From positions 826,551 to 890,550 of the forward strand of contig CAJJDP010000007.1 in assembly GCA_905182995.1 (NCBI GenBank): a stretch of DNA of 64,000 nucleotides. Reading direction: 5' to 3'. The stretch comes from Paramecium octaurelia (lineage: Eukaryota > Ciliophora > Oligohymenophorea > Peniculida > Parameciidae). Position numbers and translations under genes: made by a program. Below are positions 1 to 12,067 of the stretch, piece after piece; the first letter of the stretch is position 1; the number at the start of each line of letters is the position of its first letter. The notes under the pieces were generated by a model, which worked only from the letters and a program-made list of their open reading frames with translations, did no database searches and was not told the DNA's origin.

Positions 1-1760
1 TAGAGAGGTGTATCTGTTAAAATACCTCAGATTGGTGGTCGAGAACTGGAAGTTTTCAAGCTATACAAAGCAGTCACCAAAAGAGGAGGTCTAAAAGTCG
101 TATCAGCAAATAAATTATGGAAAGTACATTTTTAATTTTGATCCTAAAAGGAAATTGTAGATCAATTCTCGTTTCCAGCCACATGTACCTCTGCCTCATT
201 TACCTTAAGAAATCATTATTAAAAATTGCTTTTGGCATATGAATAAAAATATTTCTTTGGAAAAGAGGATGGCTATATATATGATGAAGAAATGAGCTCC
301 AATAGGAAAAAAACAAAAATAGGGTATGAAGAAGAAAATCAATAGGCAGGCTATGTGTAATAATACAATCTATTTCAAAGCGCAGAAGCTGAAGACAGAC
401 AACACTAAATGGAGTTCAGTGGGTAACCTCTTAGTGCTCTTTTGAATTTAAACTATGCAAAGGTGGAAAAAGCTGAAACCATATTTTTCATAAAGAAATC
501 TAAAATATAAGCATAAGCAAGTGAAGTTAAGAGAATCATCCTTGCTTTTGAGAGCAGAATTGACGATGAACTTACATTCGCCATTAATAATTTATTAATG
601 TATTCTTGCAATTACTCAGTATTACAATTAATGTTAATCATTCTAGCAAACCTTTCTTATTGATTAGTATCCACAACTACTTGATACTATTACTACATAT
701 ATCGAAGATACTATTAAATAAATTAGCTACTTAAATAAATCGTACTCTTTTAAGACTTGTCTTTAATCAGTAGGATAGCAATAATTAGAAAATTTGGGAT
801 ATTAATAGCGAAAATCTATGCAAGTTCAAATTGACTTAATCAAGAATCAAAATGTATTGGAAAATTATAATTCTCATATATCAGTCATCATGAATGATCA
901 AATGACAGAGATGGTGAAACCAAGTGAGTTAATCTATTAGAAAAAATATATAGATTTGATCTAAGGAAATTATGAAAAAAAAGCAGAGTGTAAACATTTG
1001 GAAAAATTGAGAACCTTGTTTGTGGCTCTGAGAAATTTAGCTATGATTAGATCTAATGAAGCGTGCTTTATGAAATAAGACAAGTTATTATCCTTTTTTT
1101 ATTAAATTCTTTTGTCTGGAGCAGATTAAGAATTATCTAAATCTGCATTGGAAACATTTTCAGTCTTATCCAAACACATTCATCTAAAGTAATTAGTCTT
1201 CATGGATGCTTTTATGTAAAAACTAATAGAAATTCTTAATGGTGAATCATATGAAGATATAGGTTTAGTCACAGAAACTTTCAGAAATTTGATATCCATC
1301 TCTGATAATGAATCCATTATAGAAGGAGCCATTGGAGAATATATAGATTAATTAGCCAGATTGTTGATATATTAGAATTAAGAACTAAGAGAAATTGTTT
1401 TGGAGTTTTTCTGTTATTTAAGTGATTTAAAAATGGCAACTAGGTTATCCATAGCTAAACATCCTAAAATACTATAAAGACTTGTTGCCATATTGAGTAC
1501 AGGTTAAATTAAGAACAATTCTTAGAAATTATAAGATTAAAAAAGTAACTAGGATAAAATAAATGAAAAACATGTCAAACTAGCAGCAATCACTCTCAAT
1601 AATATTTCATAAGCACCTGCAGCAAAATAATATTTGCTTATATTTGAGAAGTAAATAATTTATTGTTTATGCTAGGGAATTATTTTTTGTGGCTGCATCT
1701 GATGAAACTGTTACACCTTTGCTTTCATAAATCCTTTTTGAGTTATCAATAGCAGAATGA
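1..1760 (+). CDS. ARID/BRIGHT-domain DNA-binding protein, 5' end outside the window
   Basis: The visible 559 residues begin inside an ARID domain: I see the GG-x-E-L, LYKAV-x-KRGG and LWKE stretches, then the typical end PATCTSASFTLRNHYQKLL. Three introns (124-150, 619-646, 1651-1675) restore one frame that ends at TGA 1758-1760. After the ARID, a low-complexity Gln-rich linker leads into a long helical, armadillo-like C-terminal half. ARID proteins bind AT-rich DNA, and this layout (ARID then helical repeats) is known from ARID1/ARID2 subunits of SWI/SNF remodellers. Assignment to that complex is inference; the ARID call itself is strong. The start codon is upstream of base 1. Confidence 0.85.
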
Positions 1761-2040
1761 ATACATGAATTATATTTTAAACATAACTAATAGATTATAT
1801 TAATATTAAAAGGCTTTGTATGAATCTTGAAATAAAATTAGTTTAAGATGCATTATACTGACGAAAAATAATTAGATATATCTGCAAACATTAATTTAGC
1901 AATTATAATTTATATGTTTTTAAATATAGAAATACGTTTCAACGAACAATTCATATATTCAACTAGATGATTCCTTATTTTTCAACCCTTAGAGTACATT
2001 CTGATCTTTCCCGTAGTATTGATACTTATATGTAAAAAAT

Positions 2041-3378
2041 TCATACTAACAATAATTGGCACTCGTTAATTTATATATTTTAACTTGGATCCTATCTTTT
2101 TACAGATTCTAATTTCTTAATGAGAAATGCTAAGAACTCTTCATTATTCATATTCTCATGCGTTACTTTATCATTTTATTAAGTTTATTCATGTAGTCTG
2201 ATACCAGAGATTTGATGAATAGCTTCATTGTCTTTTCTGTCTGTCCCTGGATTTTCCTCTCTTTTTGAATGTTACTAATTATCCTCTTTATTAGCTTTAT
2301 TTTTTGTAAAATAAGTTGAATTTTTATCAAAACATTTAGCAGAGCAGCTTACTTTTACTAATTCCTTTTTTACAGGCTGCACTTTGCTTCTAATTTCTGG
2401 ACTTTAATTAGGAGAATCTCTCCTTCTTTTATCTGGAGTAATAGTTCGTTTTTATGAATGAATACTAGCATCTCCAGCAGCTCTATTATTGTAATATTTT
2501 TTGAGTATTATTTCCAAATTTCTAATTTCACACCTGTGAGATGGGTCGTATGCTAAGAGATTTCTTATTGCTTCGGTGGAGGCTTCTGAGATTGGGTATT
2601 TGAATGTCAATATATAATCCTGTTGATATTGTTGTAATTTTCTGAGTAGGTCATCCATCTCAATCGAGAAGAAAGGAACAATGCCTTGAATAATAAAAGG
2701 TAAGGAGATACCAAAAATCATTTCGAAATAGAGGACACCCAAAGACCATAGGTCCGTTTTGTGGTTGTATTAATTTTTTAATAGCGTTTCTGGAGACATA
2801 TACAAGGGAGATCCAATCTAAAATTGTCTGTCTTCAATTCCGACTTTGTCTTAATGAACTGCAAAACCAAAGTCAGCCAGTCTCACTTCCCCTTCATGGA
2901 TTAGGATGTTGGATGGTTTAATATCTCTGTGAATGATTTCTAAAATTAAGAAATCAAAGTTTACTTTTTGAATTTAAGTACTTCAATGCTTCACTTATCT
3001 GCAAAACATAAGCAATTACTTTGTCTTCAGGCAACGAGCCTTGGTTTTTTAAGATTTAGAGAACGTCTATGGATTATTGATTAGTTGGTTACCTGTCTCA
3101 CAAAATTCTGTGATGATATAGAAATTGTTTGTTGTTTCATAATAAGCATCCATTTTTAGGATGTATTGATGATTCAGTTGTTTAAGGATATTGATTTCGT
3201 TTCGGAGCATCTATTCAAAAATGCCTTTAATTTGTTTTTTGTCAATCTGCTTGATTGCCACTTGTTTCTTGGTCTTCTCGTGATATCCTTTGTAGACGTG
3301 GCTGAATTAACCAACTCCGACTTTGCATTCATCGGATACTAAATAAACATATTCTCCTATGACTTTTTCGTTAAGCAT
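2041..3378 (-). CDS. Serine/threonine protein kinase, ULK/ATG1-like catalytic domain
   Basis: A 428-residue kinase. The catalytic domain starts almost at the N-terminus: glycine-rich loop GVGQFSHVY, VAIKQID with the ATP lysine, a helix-C glutamate, HRDIKPSN catalytic loop, DFGFA metal-binding loop, GSPLYMSPE activation-segment end and an xDLWSLGV helix. All catalytic residues are present, so it should be active. Two introns (26 and 25 nt) lie in the middle of the domain. The C-terminal 150 residues are charged and low-complexity, followed by a short helical end. The PLYMSP and DFGFA signatures resemble ULK/ATG1-type kinases, a group expanded in ciliates; the substrate is unknown. Its start is 23 bp from the divergent start of the next gene. 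Confidence 0.85.
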
Positions 3379-3401
3379 ATTAAATTTAAAATAATTTAAC
3401 A
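3379..3401. promoter_or_regulatory. Very short divergent intergenic, shared promoter region
   Basis: Only 23 bp separate the ATG of the minus-strand kinase from the ATG of the plus-strand coiled-coil gene. Any core promoter and 5' UTR for both genes must be in this AT-rich stretch or overlap the coding regions. Inference from spacing; no named element is visible. Confidence 0.4.
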
Positions 3402-4378
3402 ATGGATGAATATATAACAGTAACAATCGCTTATACTCTCAATAGTCGAATCGCGATTTGATCAAAGCTATAGATTGCATTCCAGTGCCAGATATTACAG
3501 TATCTTCGCTATCTTAACAATCAGCAAGATAGACCAAATAAGAGAGTTCCATAAGAAAGGATTAAGTCATGAAAATCTTGAAAAAGACCCAGCCCCAAGA
3601 ATAAACTGCAGTCTAACCGAGGGCAAATTTATACCTGAATGCTTTCAATAAATTTGATCCGCAAGAAATCCTGAATAAAGAGAAGATTAATAAGAATACT
3701 TAATAAAAGAATCTACTGCATTAAATTTCCTAATTACAATTGTAAGTCGACCATTAAAGAAAGGAAATCGAATCTTAAATAAATTAAATTGCGCTTTTGA
3801 ATAAACAGACCAACCATTTAACCAACGAAATCCAGGAGAAGAATCTCCAACTATAAATGAATGCTTAGACTATTCAACAGTTGCAGACAATCAATATTCA
3901 ATAACAATAGATTATAGAAAATTTGTCACTCGAAAACGAGTATAAAAAATAATTCAATAAACTATGCCATAAAAAAGAGTCAGAATCCATTACTGAATTA
4001 AAATCCAAAATACAAAATCTTGAATCTGAAATCAATAAAACTAGAGCAACATTCACTTTATTCTCTCCAAAGAATGAAACGTTTCAATCTGATTCCTAAT
4101 CCTTAAAAAATAAAACATTTGATCCAGAATTATTAAGTGAAGATGAAACTTTGACTATGTTATTGAGCTTACTTAACAGAGTTTCAAAAAGTTCCAGGAT
4201 GACTGCAATCTTACAAAAAAATGCAGATTTTAAAAATTTAATTAAATTCAAAAGAAATCAACCAAGTGTCAATAGATTATCTATAGCATAAAATAACAAA
4301 TCTGTGGAACGTCAATCATCATGTAATTAAGAATATTTCAACAAATTGATAAAAAATTAAGGAATAAAATTTAATTGA
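3402..4378 (+). CDS. Coiled-coil protein, hypothetical
   Basis: A 316-residue protein after removal of one 26-nt intron close to the start (after codon 6). Most of the length is Gln/Asn/Lys-rich heptad-like sequence, especially residues 90-230, with no enzyme motif. The last 70 residues look more globular, with a DDETLTMLLSLLNRV-type helix. I do not recognise a family. The start is chosen because it is the first ATG and because the early intron gives a TGA-free frame through to 4376-4378. It is divergent from the kinase gene and could share its promoter. Confidence 0.7.
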
Positions 4379-4580
4379 TTGTTAAACATGTGATAATTTA
4401 TTATCAATTTTATTATAATTATATTCTAAAGAATAAAGAGAGAAGACCTTTAGTTGTAAATTAATGTATTTTAGAGTGTATTAATTGTGTCAATAATTAT
4501 ATGCAAATAAAATTTTATTTGATCTAAAAACAATATGAATAATTGTGAAAAGGTATTATAAGTATCTCTATATATAGCTC

Positions 4581-5069
4581 TCATTTTTTAAAGTAATTCC
4601 CTTTACTTGTTAAACAGGTTTAAGGCTCTATTCTAAACAAAGATTGGGTCATCTTGATTGGGGATTCTTATATACGCAAATTCTCTTTGTTGTTGGATTT
4701 ACAATTGAGACATTATTGTAAACAAATGTTTTAAAACGTACACGAATTATTAAATAAATTAGCATAAAGTCTTGATTTTTAAGGTGTTTTAGGAGCATTA
4801 TCAATTTTGGGTACTAAATTTCTATCTAATTAACTATTTTATAATGGAGATGTTGATCTTCTCAACCTGCTATTATTGACATTTTCATCTTTGGAAATAG
4901 GCGAAACGTGCTTTTTGGTTTTAATGCATTAAATGATGTTCTGATTGTTTATATATTTGAGTGATAATAGCTGGTCTTCTAAATCGTGCTTGACTTCAAA
5001 GTGTTTTTTGGTGCGTATTTAAGACTTTTATTTCGGAGTTGTAGTTCTGAGTGATCCACTAAATATCAT
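4581..5069 (-). CDS. Small basic hypothetical protein
   Basis: An uninterrupted 162-codon frame on the minus strand, ending at TGA 4581-4583. The protein is basic and low-complexity in the middle (Ser, Asn, Arg, Lys with SPL and TPQ sites), with a cluster of four cysteines (residues about 110-125, C-x4-C-x3-C-x2-C) that could be structural but match no zinc finger I know. It is divergent from the TPR gene with a 56-bp gap. It is longer than the local chance expectation for an open frame but has no recognisable domain, so a different start or an unseen intron is possible. Confidence 0.5.
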
Positions 5070-5125
5070 TATCAGTTAATAAATTAATAAAATGCTTAGT
5101 GGAATATATTAAAAATTCAAAATTT
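5070..5125. promoter_or_regulatory. Short divergent intergenic, probable bidirectional promoter
   Basis: Fifty-six AT-rich bases between two divergent start codons. Inferred to carry the promoters of both flanking genes; no specific motif identified. Confidence 0.4.
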
Positions 5126-8100
5126 ATGTAATATAGGCCAAACAAGCCTCCACAATCAGTTAAGAACCAAATGGGATCATTCTTTCCAAAATAACCTTTT
5201 TCTCCTACAAAGTCACATGGCGAACACTTTGTGTCAGAAAATCCAACACCTCATTATAAAAAGTCGTCGTAACCTTATCCATCCAGATAAACATCTTTTA
5301 ATATTTCAAGTGGGGAAAGCTTGGAATAACATCATAAAAAGAGGCAGAACTCGAATTTTAGTCAAGAAAAGAAGGCTCAAAATCTACTGTTTAATATTTT
5401 GTTCAATAACACAAAGCCTAATGATAGTTTTTGCAAAGTCACGTAGATGTTTATTATCATGATAGGAAGAAGTAGACGAGACAAAAGCCAATCAATAACT
5501 CAATACAGAAGTGGTACCTTCCCAATCAGCAGAAACTCTCTTTAACAGGACAGAAGAAACAATCAAACATAAATAACAGTATGGATGGATAGCAAACAAT
5601 GGATTTGAGTTTTGAGAACAATGTCATTAAAGGTTATTAGGATCATAGCGGATTTTAGAGTGATACCACCAAGCCTTTGGATGATTATAATCCAAGAGCC
5701 ATTAAATTCTTAGAGAAGGGGAAATAATTATTAAGAGAAAAGCAAATTGAAGAGGCTATCGAGTATCAAATTAAATAAATTTAGACAATTAAAAAAATGT
5801 ATAGAAACCGATTTCAGAATATTGGAAGGACATTACTTTTTGGGAATTGGTTATCTCGGAAAACAACTCTATTAAAAAGCAATTGCAGAGTTTTAATATG
5901 TAGTTTAATAGGATGCCACACATAGAAAGAATATCTATTTGCTATTAGCAATATCTCATAAAAAGATTAATGAATTGGATTCAGCAATCACCATTCTAAA
6001 TAAAGTCATTTAGTTATTCTCGAGATATTATGATGCCTACATTTACAGAGGTAAACTCTTCACAAAACTCAATTAAATTGACAAGGCTGAATCAGATTTT
6101 AATATGGCAATTTAACTAAGTCCTCAAAAAGGATTAGGATATTTGGGTAAGGCTGATTGTTTGAGGATCCAAAATTAATATAAGGAAGCCATATCCTATT
6201 ATTAAAAAGCCATTAATTGTGAGTAAGCAGTTGGCAATGCTGCATTACTAAAGAAAGCCATAACACTTTATGAGAGTTAATAATTCGATGAATGTGCTAA
6301 AGATTTGAGTAAACTTATAGAAACTGATCCCATCAACTCTGAAGCTTATTATTTTAAAGGATTATGTAAATTAAAAACAAGTACTTAAAATACACATTCT
6401 AGAGAATCCTACTGAAGCCCTATTATGTTTCGAGTAAGCTATCAAGCATAACAACTCTAAAAAAGCTGTCACTAAATCACTGTATGAAATAGCCAAGATG
6501 AAAATTGAATAAAGAGATTTTTATGCAGCATTCCACACTTTGAATAGATCAGCCTTGTTAGATACCGAAAAAAGCTACTTGGAGAAATTTCGACTATTCA
6601 CTGAAGTAATAATACATGAATTGATCATAGGCTGTCATTCATTTAATGAAACGAAAGTTCTTAGAGAGTTTAAACAACTTCCAGGAAATTTAGAATCATC
6701 ATTAATTAAATGATTTTCTGAAACCTTTGTTTTATGCTTATAGAGCTTATGGCCATTTTTGTCTGTCCAAACATCAAAAGGCTTTGGAGGATTATAAATA
6801 TTTATTAGAAATTCAACCAGCAGAATCTAGTATTCATTATAATAAGTTCTTGTGTGAAGGAGTCTTAAAGATTTAAGCTGGGTAATTTAATGCCGGCATG
6901 GAATTCTTTTAAAGGGCGTAAAAGATATTCTAAAAAAAAATGGAACCTACTTTCTATTAAGGAGTAACACTAATTAATTAAGCATTCAAAAAAAAAAGTG
7001 ATTAATACAAAGATATTATAAAGGGATTGGAATTGCTAGATAAGGCTCAAAGTTTGAATGACTAAAATGCCAATTTATATTATGTTAGATCCATTGTAAA
7101 ATGCTTTTTGGGACAAGTCAACGAGGCCTTAGTGGACATTGAAAGTGCTATACAAAAATCAGAAGACAATGTGGCTAAGTACTTTTATTTTAGGGGAATG
7201 GTGTACGGAATTCTAAAAGAATATTAACATTCTCTAAATGATTTTAGTATCTGTTTAACATTGGACGAAAATTATGCTGATGCATATTTAAATAGAGCGA
7301 AATGTCATTTTTTAAGTGGAGATTCGAACTCTGCCTTCTAGGATTTACAATAATGTATTCATATATTATAGGATGATCCAAGAATGCATATGTGGGCTGG
7401 CAATTTCTTATTTGCAAATGCTGCTATTGAAGATGCAATTAAAGCCTACTCTAATAATAAAGATTTCAAAAATAATCCCAAATTATTACAATTGAGATCA
7501 GAATGCTATTTGATTTTAAGTGACTTAAGTCTTTGCTAGGAGGATGTCACTCGACTCTTCAAATTGACTAAGAATTAAGCTGCTGAATTTGATAAAGATA
7601 TTTTATCAGCTTTAAGACTGGTCTTTAAGGATGATCAACAAATTTATTTCAATGAGGAAAGTGAAAGTGAACAAATGGAATTTAAAACTAATTTAAGTAA
7701 AGCCGTGAATAATTTAACATAATTAACCAGAGGAAAGGGGAGGTTATTTTAGTAATTCCATGTTTATATTTTTCGAGGAGCCTTTTACTTTCATTTGGAG
7801 AAATATGAAGAAGCATTAAAGGATTTCTAAATGGCCAAAAGTCAAAAGGAACTTTAAATAAATGAAAAACGACTCAAACAAAGAGGAAGCTAAACAGATT
7901 TATTTAATGATGAGGAATAGTTTGAACTAACTGAAGACGAGGAAGATGCTGATTTGTTGGAGATCTTAGAGATTAAATTTAATGAACTAATTTGCTTAGT
8001 TATTTTGAAATAATTTAAAAAAGCTAAAGAGATATGTAAACAATTAATCGAGAACATAAATGAAGCTAAATAGGAAGGATTATAAATTCTATTGATGCAC

Positions 8101-8591
8101 ATAGAATAAATCTTAATGAAGGATTAACACCCAATTGATTATCAGAGAGTGATCTGTCTGTACGATGAGCCTAAAGAAAATATTATTTGTTTCTAAGTGC
8201 CCATTGTATTTATAGACGGATTAAAAATTAGATTATCATTTAGCTTGCCAAAGTTATCTCCTCCATCATTATCAATCATATTTGATAAATAGTTAATTAA
8301 AAATATTGGGGTAATCCATTATTCTCTATTTTTTAGCCTTTGTCTGTTGAAAATAAGCCCGAAGCTCCATGGATCAGAAGGGAACAGCAAGACGATATGA
8401 TTATATTCACTGATAATGTCTAATTAATAGATGATATAAGATTGGAAACAGAAATAGAGGACGACCATCAGCAATAAACATAGGCACAAGTGTAAGCAGT
8501 GGAAATTACTCAAATAAAAAATAATTTAATGTTGGATAAGGATATTGAAGAAAAATTGTAACGATTTTTTTAGAATAAACAACAAAAATGA
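5126..8591 (+). CDS. Large tetratricopeptide-repeat protein
   Basis: A 1116-residue protein assembled from six exons (introns of 23, 19, 22, 25 and 26 nt; the 19-nt one is at the short limit for this genome). The first 170 residues are low-complexity and polar. From about residue 190 to 800 there are successive TPR units with the usual Gly/Ala and Tyr pattern, for example YYFKGLCKL, YFYFRGMVYG and AYLNRAKCHF. An acidic insert and a second helical block follow, then a Gln-rich acidic tail. TPR arrays are protein-binding scaffolds; in ciliates many such proteins belong to cilia or basal bodies, but nothing here decides this. It converges on the next gene with a 28-bp gap. Confidence 0.8.
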
Positions 8592-8619
8592 TGTTATACA
8601 TAATTAAATATTCTTATCA

Positions 8620-9088
8620 TCACTATCTTTATAATTAAATTAATCTCTTTTAGTAATATTCTACTTCTTATTATAGAGCCAGACATTCTTAGTCTCTCCC
8701 ATTTAAAATTGCTTTTAATTTTGAGTTTTCAAGTAAAATTTATTGTAATTTTCCATCTTAAATTTCACAGTGCTATTTATATTGTTACAATTCATTTTTG
8801 AGTAATTACTTCTTTTCCTTGTAAGATTTCTTCTCCTTCTATAATCCGTTGAAATTCAGATCCTTTTATGGTAACATTGAATTCAAGATCTTCTTTTCTT
8901 ATTACCATTACTCTTTTTCCAAATGATATTAGGTTTTTAGTTAAGTTAACTCTTGCTCTTAGTGCAATTATTTATCTAAGATTCCTTTCATCTAATTCCT
9001 TAGATCATTTAGAGACTCTACGATCAAAATATTATGATACCTTTGTATGCTTTTTTTTTGTTTTTATATTTATTAATGAGTATGACAT
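8620..9088 (-). CDS. Short coiled-coil protein
   Basis: 147 residues with one intron, best placed at 9016-9040 (25 nt, acceptor GAG). From residue 17 to the end the sequence is a nearly continuous Gln/Glu/Lys/Leu coiled coil (QLHQEQELTQLKT, LQKEKKSYKEKKQLL), stopping at TGA 8620-8622. There is no globular domain. Proteins of this composition are often structural cytoskeletal components in ciliates, but the function is unknown. The alternative acceptor two bases earlier gives an immediate stop, which is why the longer intron was chosen. Confidence 0.6.
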
Positions 9089-9247
9089 GCTAAGGTAACA
9101 GTTATTATTATTATGATGTTGACTGATATTAGGTTTATTGGAATTGAGGATTGTGAATCTAACAATATTGCATATTAAAATATTAAATAATTATTCGTTA
9201 AATTTTTGGAAAAAACAAGCAATATGAATGTTATTTATAAATAAGTA

Positions 9248-10577
9248 TCATTTTTTAAATTAACAACTATCTAAACTTAAATTTAGTTTGTTATTTATTC
9301 TTTGTTTTGGTGTATTGGAAAATATTGATTATTTCATCTATTTAGTTGTCTCCTGTTCTTATAAAAAGGAATCCAACTAATTCGTCTTCTTTTGATGAGT
9401 TTATTACTTAGATGAAGTAATTTATTAGGTTGCATAGTAGGTAGCATTGCTATTCTCTTCAATCTTATTGATACTCTTTTGTAATGCATAGTATTTAATC
9501 AATAATCTATCATACATGGTTCTGCACTCTTATAATTATTGTTCTTTGTTTTCTCGTTTTTCAATTTCTAACCCTAGCTCATTTAATGATTTCCTAAACA
9601 GTTCTTGTTAAGTCTGATTAGTCAATTAATCAACCAATTTAGTCATCTTAATGTATAAGGGATGATTCATGATAGATTTGATGTTGAGACAATCGTTGCT
9701 TTTGAGATTACTAATAGATTCAGGAATTTAGATCTACTGCTTTAAGTTTTAATTTTCATACTCCAACTCCATAATTTTGTTTTGGTATTCTTTCATTTGC
9801 TATTGCTATTGTTGATTCTATTGATAATGTAAAATATAATACAATCTGACTATTGATTCTATTTTATTCTTGTGAGATTTGATCTTGATTGATCATTTAC
9901 TTCAACTATTCAGTCTCATTTCTAAAGTATTCGCATTATTAGCATTCCTGTTTGTGTTGTTAAGAAGCATATTGATGGTGTTGTAATTTTTATTAGGCTT
10001 CTCTCAATTCCTAATAAAGTACCTGCATTTTCTAATGAATAGACTGTTTGTACTCTTAATCACTTTGTTTGACAATCGTTAATTCTAGTTGATATTGAAC
10101 TAGTTTCTCTTTCAGTTATTAGCACTCCTCTTGTTTGAGACTTAATTATTATTCTATGGTTCTAGCACTTACTTTTTGAGTTGTTTATTGCTTTAATTGC
10201 ATTGACACTCTTTGCCATTTTGATTGGAATTGCATGCTCTATTCTGAGAGCAATTTTACTTTTTATTCTAGTTTTTAATTTTCCGAAATTTGATGATCCA
10301 ATTTTCTTTGTAATGTGATGAAATTATAATTTGCATTATTCAGCTATTCTTCATTTTTTTTGGTTGACTGTAATTTTGAAACTAATTCATTGTTCAGTTT
10401 TTCTGCTTGTTGCATTTTAAGAAAGGCTGTAACTAATTCTTCATCCTTTTCTAAAATCTTGTCGCTATATTCATTGGTCAGCTGCTATATTTGTTACTAA
10501 AGATAATCAATTTGTTCATGCAATTTTATTTTCTCTATCTCCATAATTTCGATTGCGTAATTAAAGTCTTTGTGCAT
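9248..10577 (-). CDS. Long coiled-coil protein
   Basis: 434 residues after removal of one 25-nt intron. Apart from the first few residues and a short C-terminal tail the whole protein is heptad-rich and Gln-rich, typical of an extended parallel coiled coil. No motor, kinase or membrane segment is seen. The first ATG after an upstream break is used. It is divergent from the small HP1-like gene (64-bp gap). The neighbouring gene at 8620-9088 is also a coiled-coil protein on the same strand, but they do not look like duplicates. Function not assigned. Confidence 0.7.
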
Positions 10578-10641
10578 TCCCGATTATTTTTTGTCTGTTA
10601 TATATAATTTATATATATATATATCTGTTATTATTTAATAT
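10578..10641. promoter_or_regulatory. Divergent spacer with an AT dinucleotide run
   Basis: Sixty-four bases between two divergent starts, containing an (AT)n run at about 10608-10624 that leads straight to the plus-strand ATG at 10642. Probable shared promoter by position only. Confidence 0.4.
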
Positions 10642-11097
10642 ATGCAAATTAAACACCCTGTTTAAGTTTTAAAAAAGAAAGTAGACGATAGGATTGAATA
10701 TAAAATCTAATGGAATACAGGTTCAATTACTTATGAACCTATGATTGAACTCACGCCAGAAATGCTATCACTAGTAAATCGATGGGAATTGCAAGAACAT
10801 TAAAAAAAGGATTCGAAGTCTTCTGAAAAGATTTAGTCAAAAACAATCAAAATGGTTGAAGAACAACTAAATTCACTAACGGAACTTGAAAAACCCAAGC
10901 CGTCTCCTCATAAGGAGAGAAGTTCAGAAAAGGGTTATGTGAAATCCTTAAGAAAAAATGAAGGTAGAATTGAATTCTGGATATATATACACGAAGAAGG
11001 TGTGGAGAGGTGGGTTTCTTTGGAGGAAGTCAAAAGCAGAATACCAATTGCTCTATGTGACTACCTATTATAAAAGATAAAGTTCGGAGGAAAATGA
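10642..11097 (+). CDS. HP1-like chromo / chromoshadow protein
   Basis: A 151-residue intronless protein. Near the N-terminus a segment with VLKKKVDDRIEYKIQWNT and YEPMIEL follows the beta-strand pattern of a chromodomain. The C-terminal part (about residues 95-148) closely follows a chromoshadow domain: Y-V-K-S-L-R-K, then RIEFWIYI, E-x-V-x-x-x-I-P-I-A-L, and a final DYLLQKI-F helix where HP1 proteins have VISFYEERLTW. HP1 proteins read methylated H3K9 through the chromodomain and dimerise through the shadow domain. The aromatic cage is hard to place here, so methyl-lysine reading is uncertain. The length fits a minimal HP1. Confidence is moderate and rests on the domain pattern. Confidence 0.55.
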
Positions 11098-11203
11098 AGA
11101 TATAATATTTAAAATTCATCTTAATAATTATCTCTTTTTAAGATAATATCATTGTGTAATGTTATTGAATTCAATTCTGAAGTTTCCAAATGAATGAATC
11201 TAA

Positions 11204-11428
11204 ATGAGATAAGAGATTTCTATGAGTATTAAGATTTCTGAAAATTTATTAGATTATTTATTTACATTAACAAGGGGGAAACATGTCACTCTTCTTAATT
11301 TAGATCTGGTTTTGATAGTTTAGAATGGAGAAGACCTTGTGTTTAGTGAAATTGACTAAGAATCGGAGATGGGATCAATTGATATACGGTGTTTGTGTAT
11401 GATAAAGGGAATGAGGAGGAGGGAATGA
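11204..11428 (+). CDS. Doubtful short ORF
   Basis: A 74-codon frame ending in TGA inside the 410-bp spacer before RPS18. The translation has an ordinary composition but no motif, and this length is within chance for a one-stop code. The rest of the spacer (11098-11507) shows nothing else and should hold the RPS18 promoter. Confidence 0.15.
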
Positions 11429-11506
11429 GTTTCTGGAATGGAATATTTGCATGGAATCGAGCAGCCATTAAAATTTTAAATTAAATTAAATCTTTTATAC
11501 AAATAA

Positions 11507-12028
11507 ATGTCTTTGGTGTTGGAAAAGGCTGATTCATTCAGACACATTATTCGTATATTGAACACAAACGTTGATGGAAAATAAAGACTTGCTTATGGTA
11601 TTAGAAGTATCAAGGGTATCGGCAGAAGATTTGCTATCTAAATTTGCAAGGTATTTGATGTGATTTGATTCAACGTATAGGTTCTCCGACTTGATCTCAC
11701 AAAGAGAGCTGGTGAATTGACTGATGATGAAGCTCACAAAATCACAGAAGTCATCAAATCCCCAGAGGCTTACAACATTCCAAGATGGTTTTTGAATAGA
11801 CAAAGAGATTTCAAGGATGGCAAGAACTATTAAGTCACAACAAACGAATTGGAAACCAAATTAAGAGAGGATTTAGAAAGAATGAAGAAAATCAAGTATT
11901 TGAATTAAATTAAGTTAAGGTGTAATCGTGGTTTGAGACATCATTGGGGATTGAGAGTCAGAGGACAACACACCAAAACCACTGGTAGAGGAGGATAAAC
12001 ACTCGGAGTCGAAAGAAAGAAGAAGTGA
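11507..12028 (+). CDS. RPS18: 40S ribosomal protein S18 (uS13)
   Basis: A 155-residue ribosomal protein, recognisable throughout: [57 protein letters not shown] and the C-terminal [19 protein letters not shown]. It belongs to the small-subunit head and contacts tRNA and the inter-subunit bridge. Two introns: 30 nt after IQICK and 24 nt inside [12 protein letters not shown]; both restore the conserved sequence exactly. The end is the basic ERKKK. The length matches the family (about 152-155). Nothing unusual. Confidence 0.98.
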
Positions 12029-12067
12029 TTAATAATTTATTAAAAAGTACATTAAAAATAATAATAA

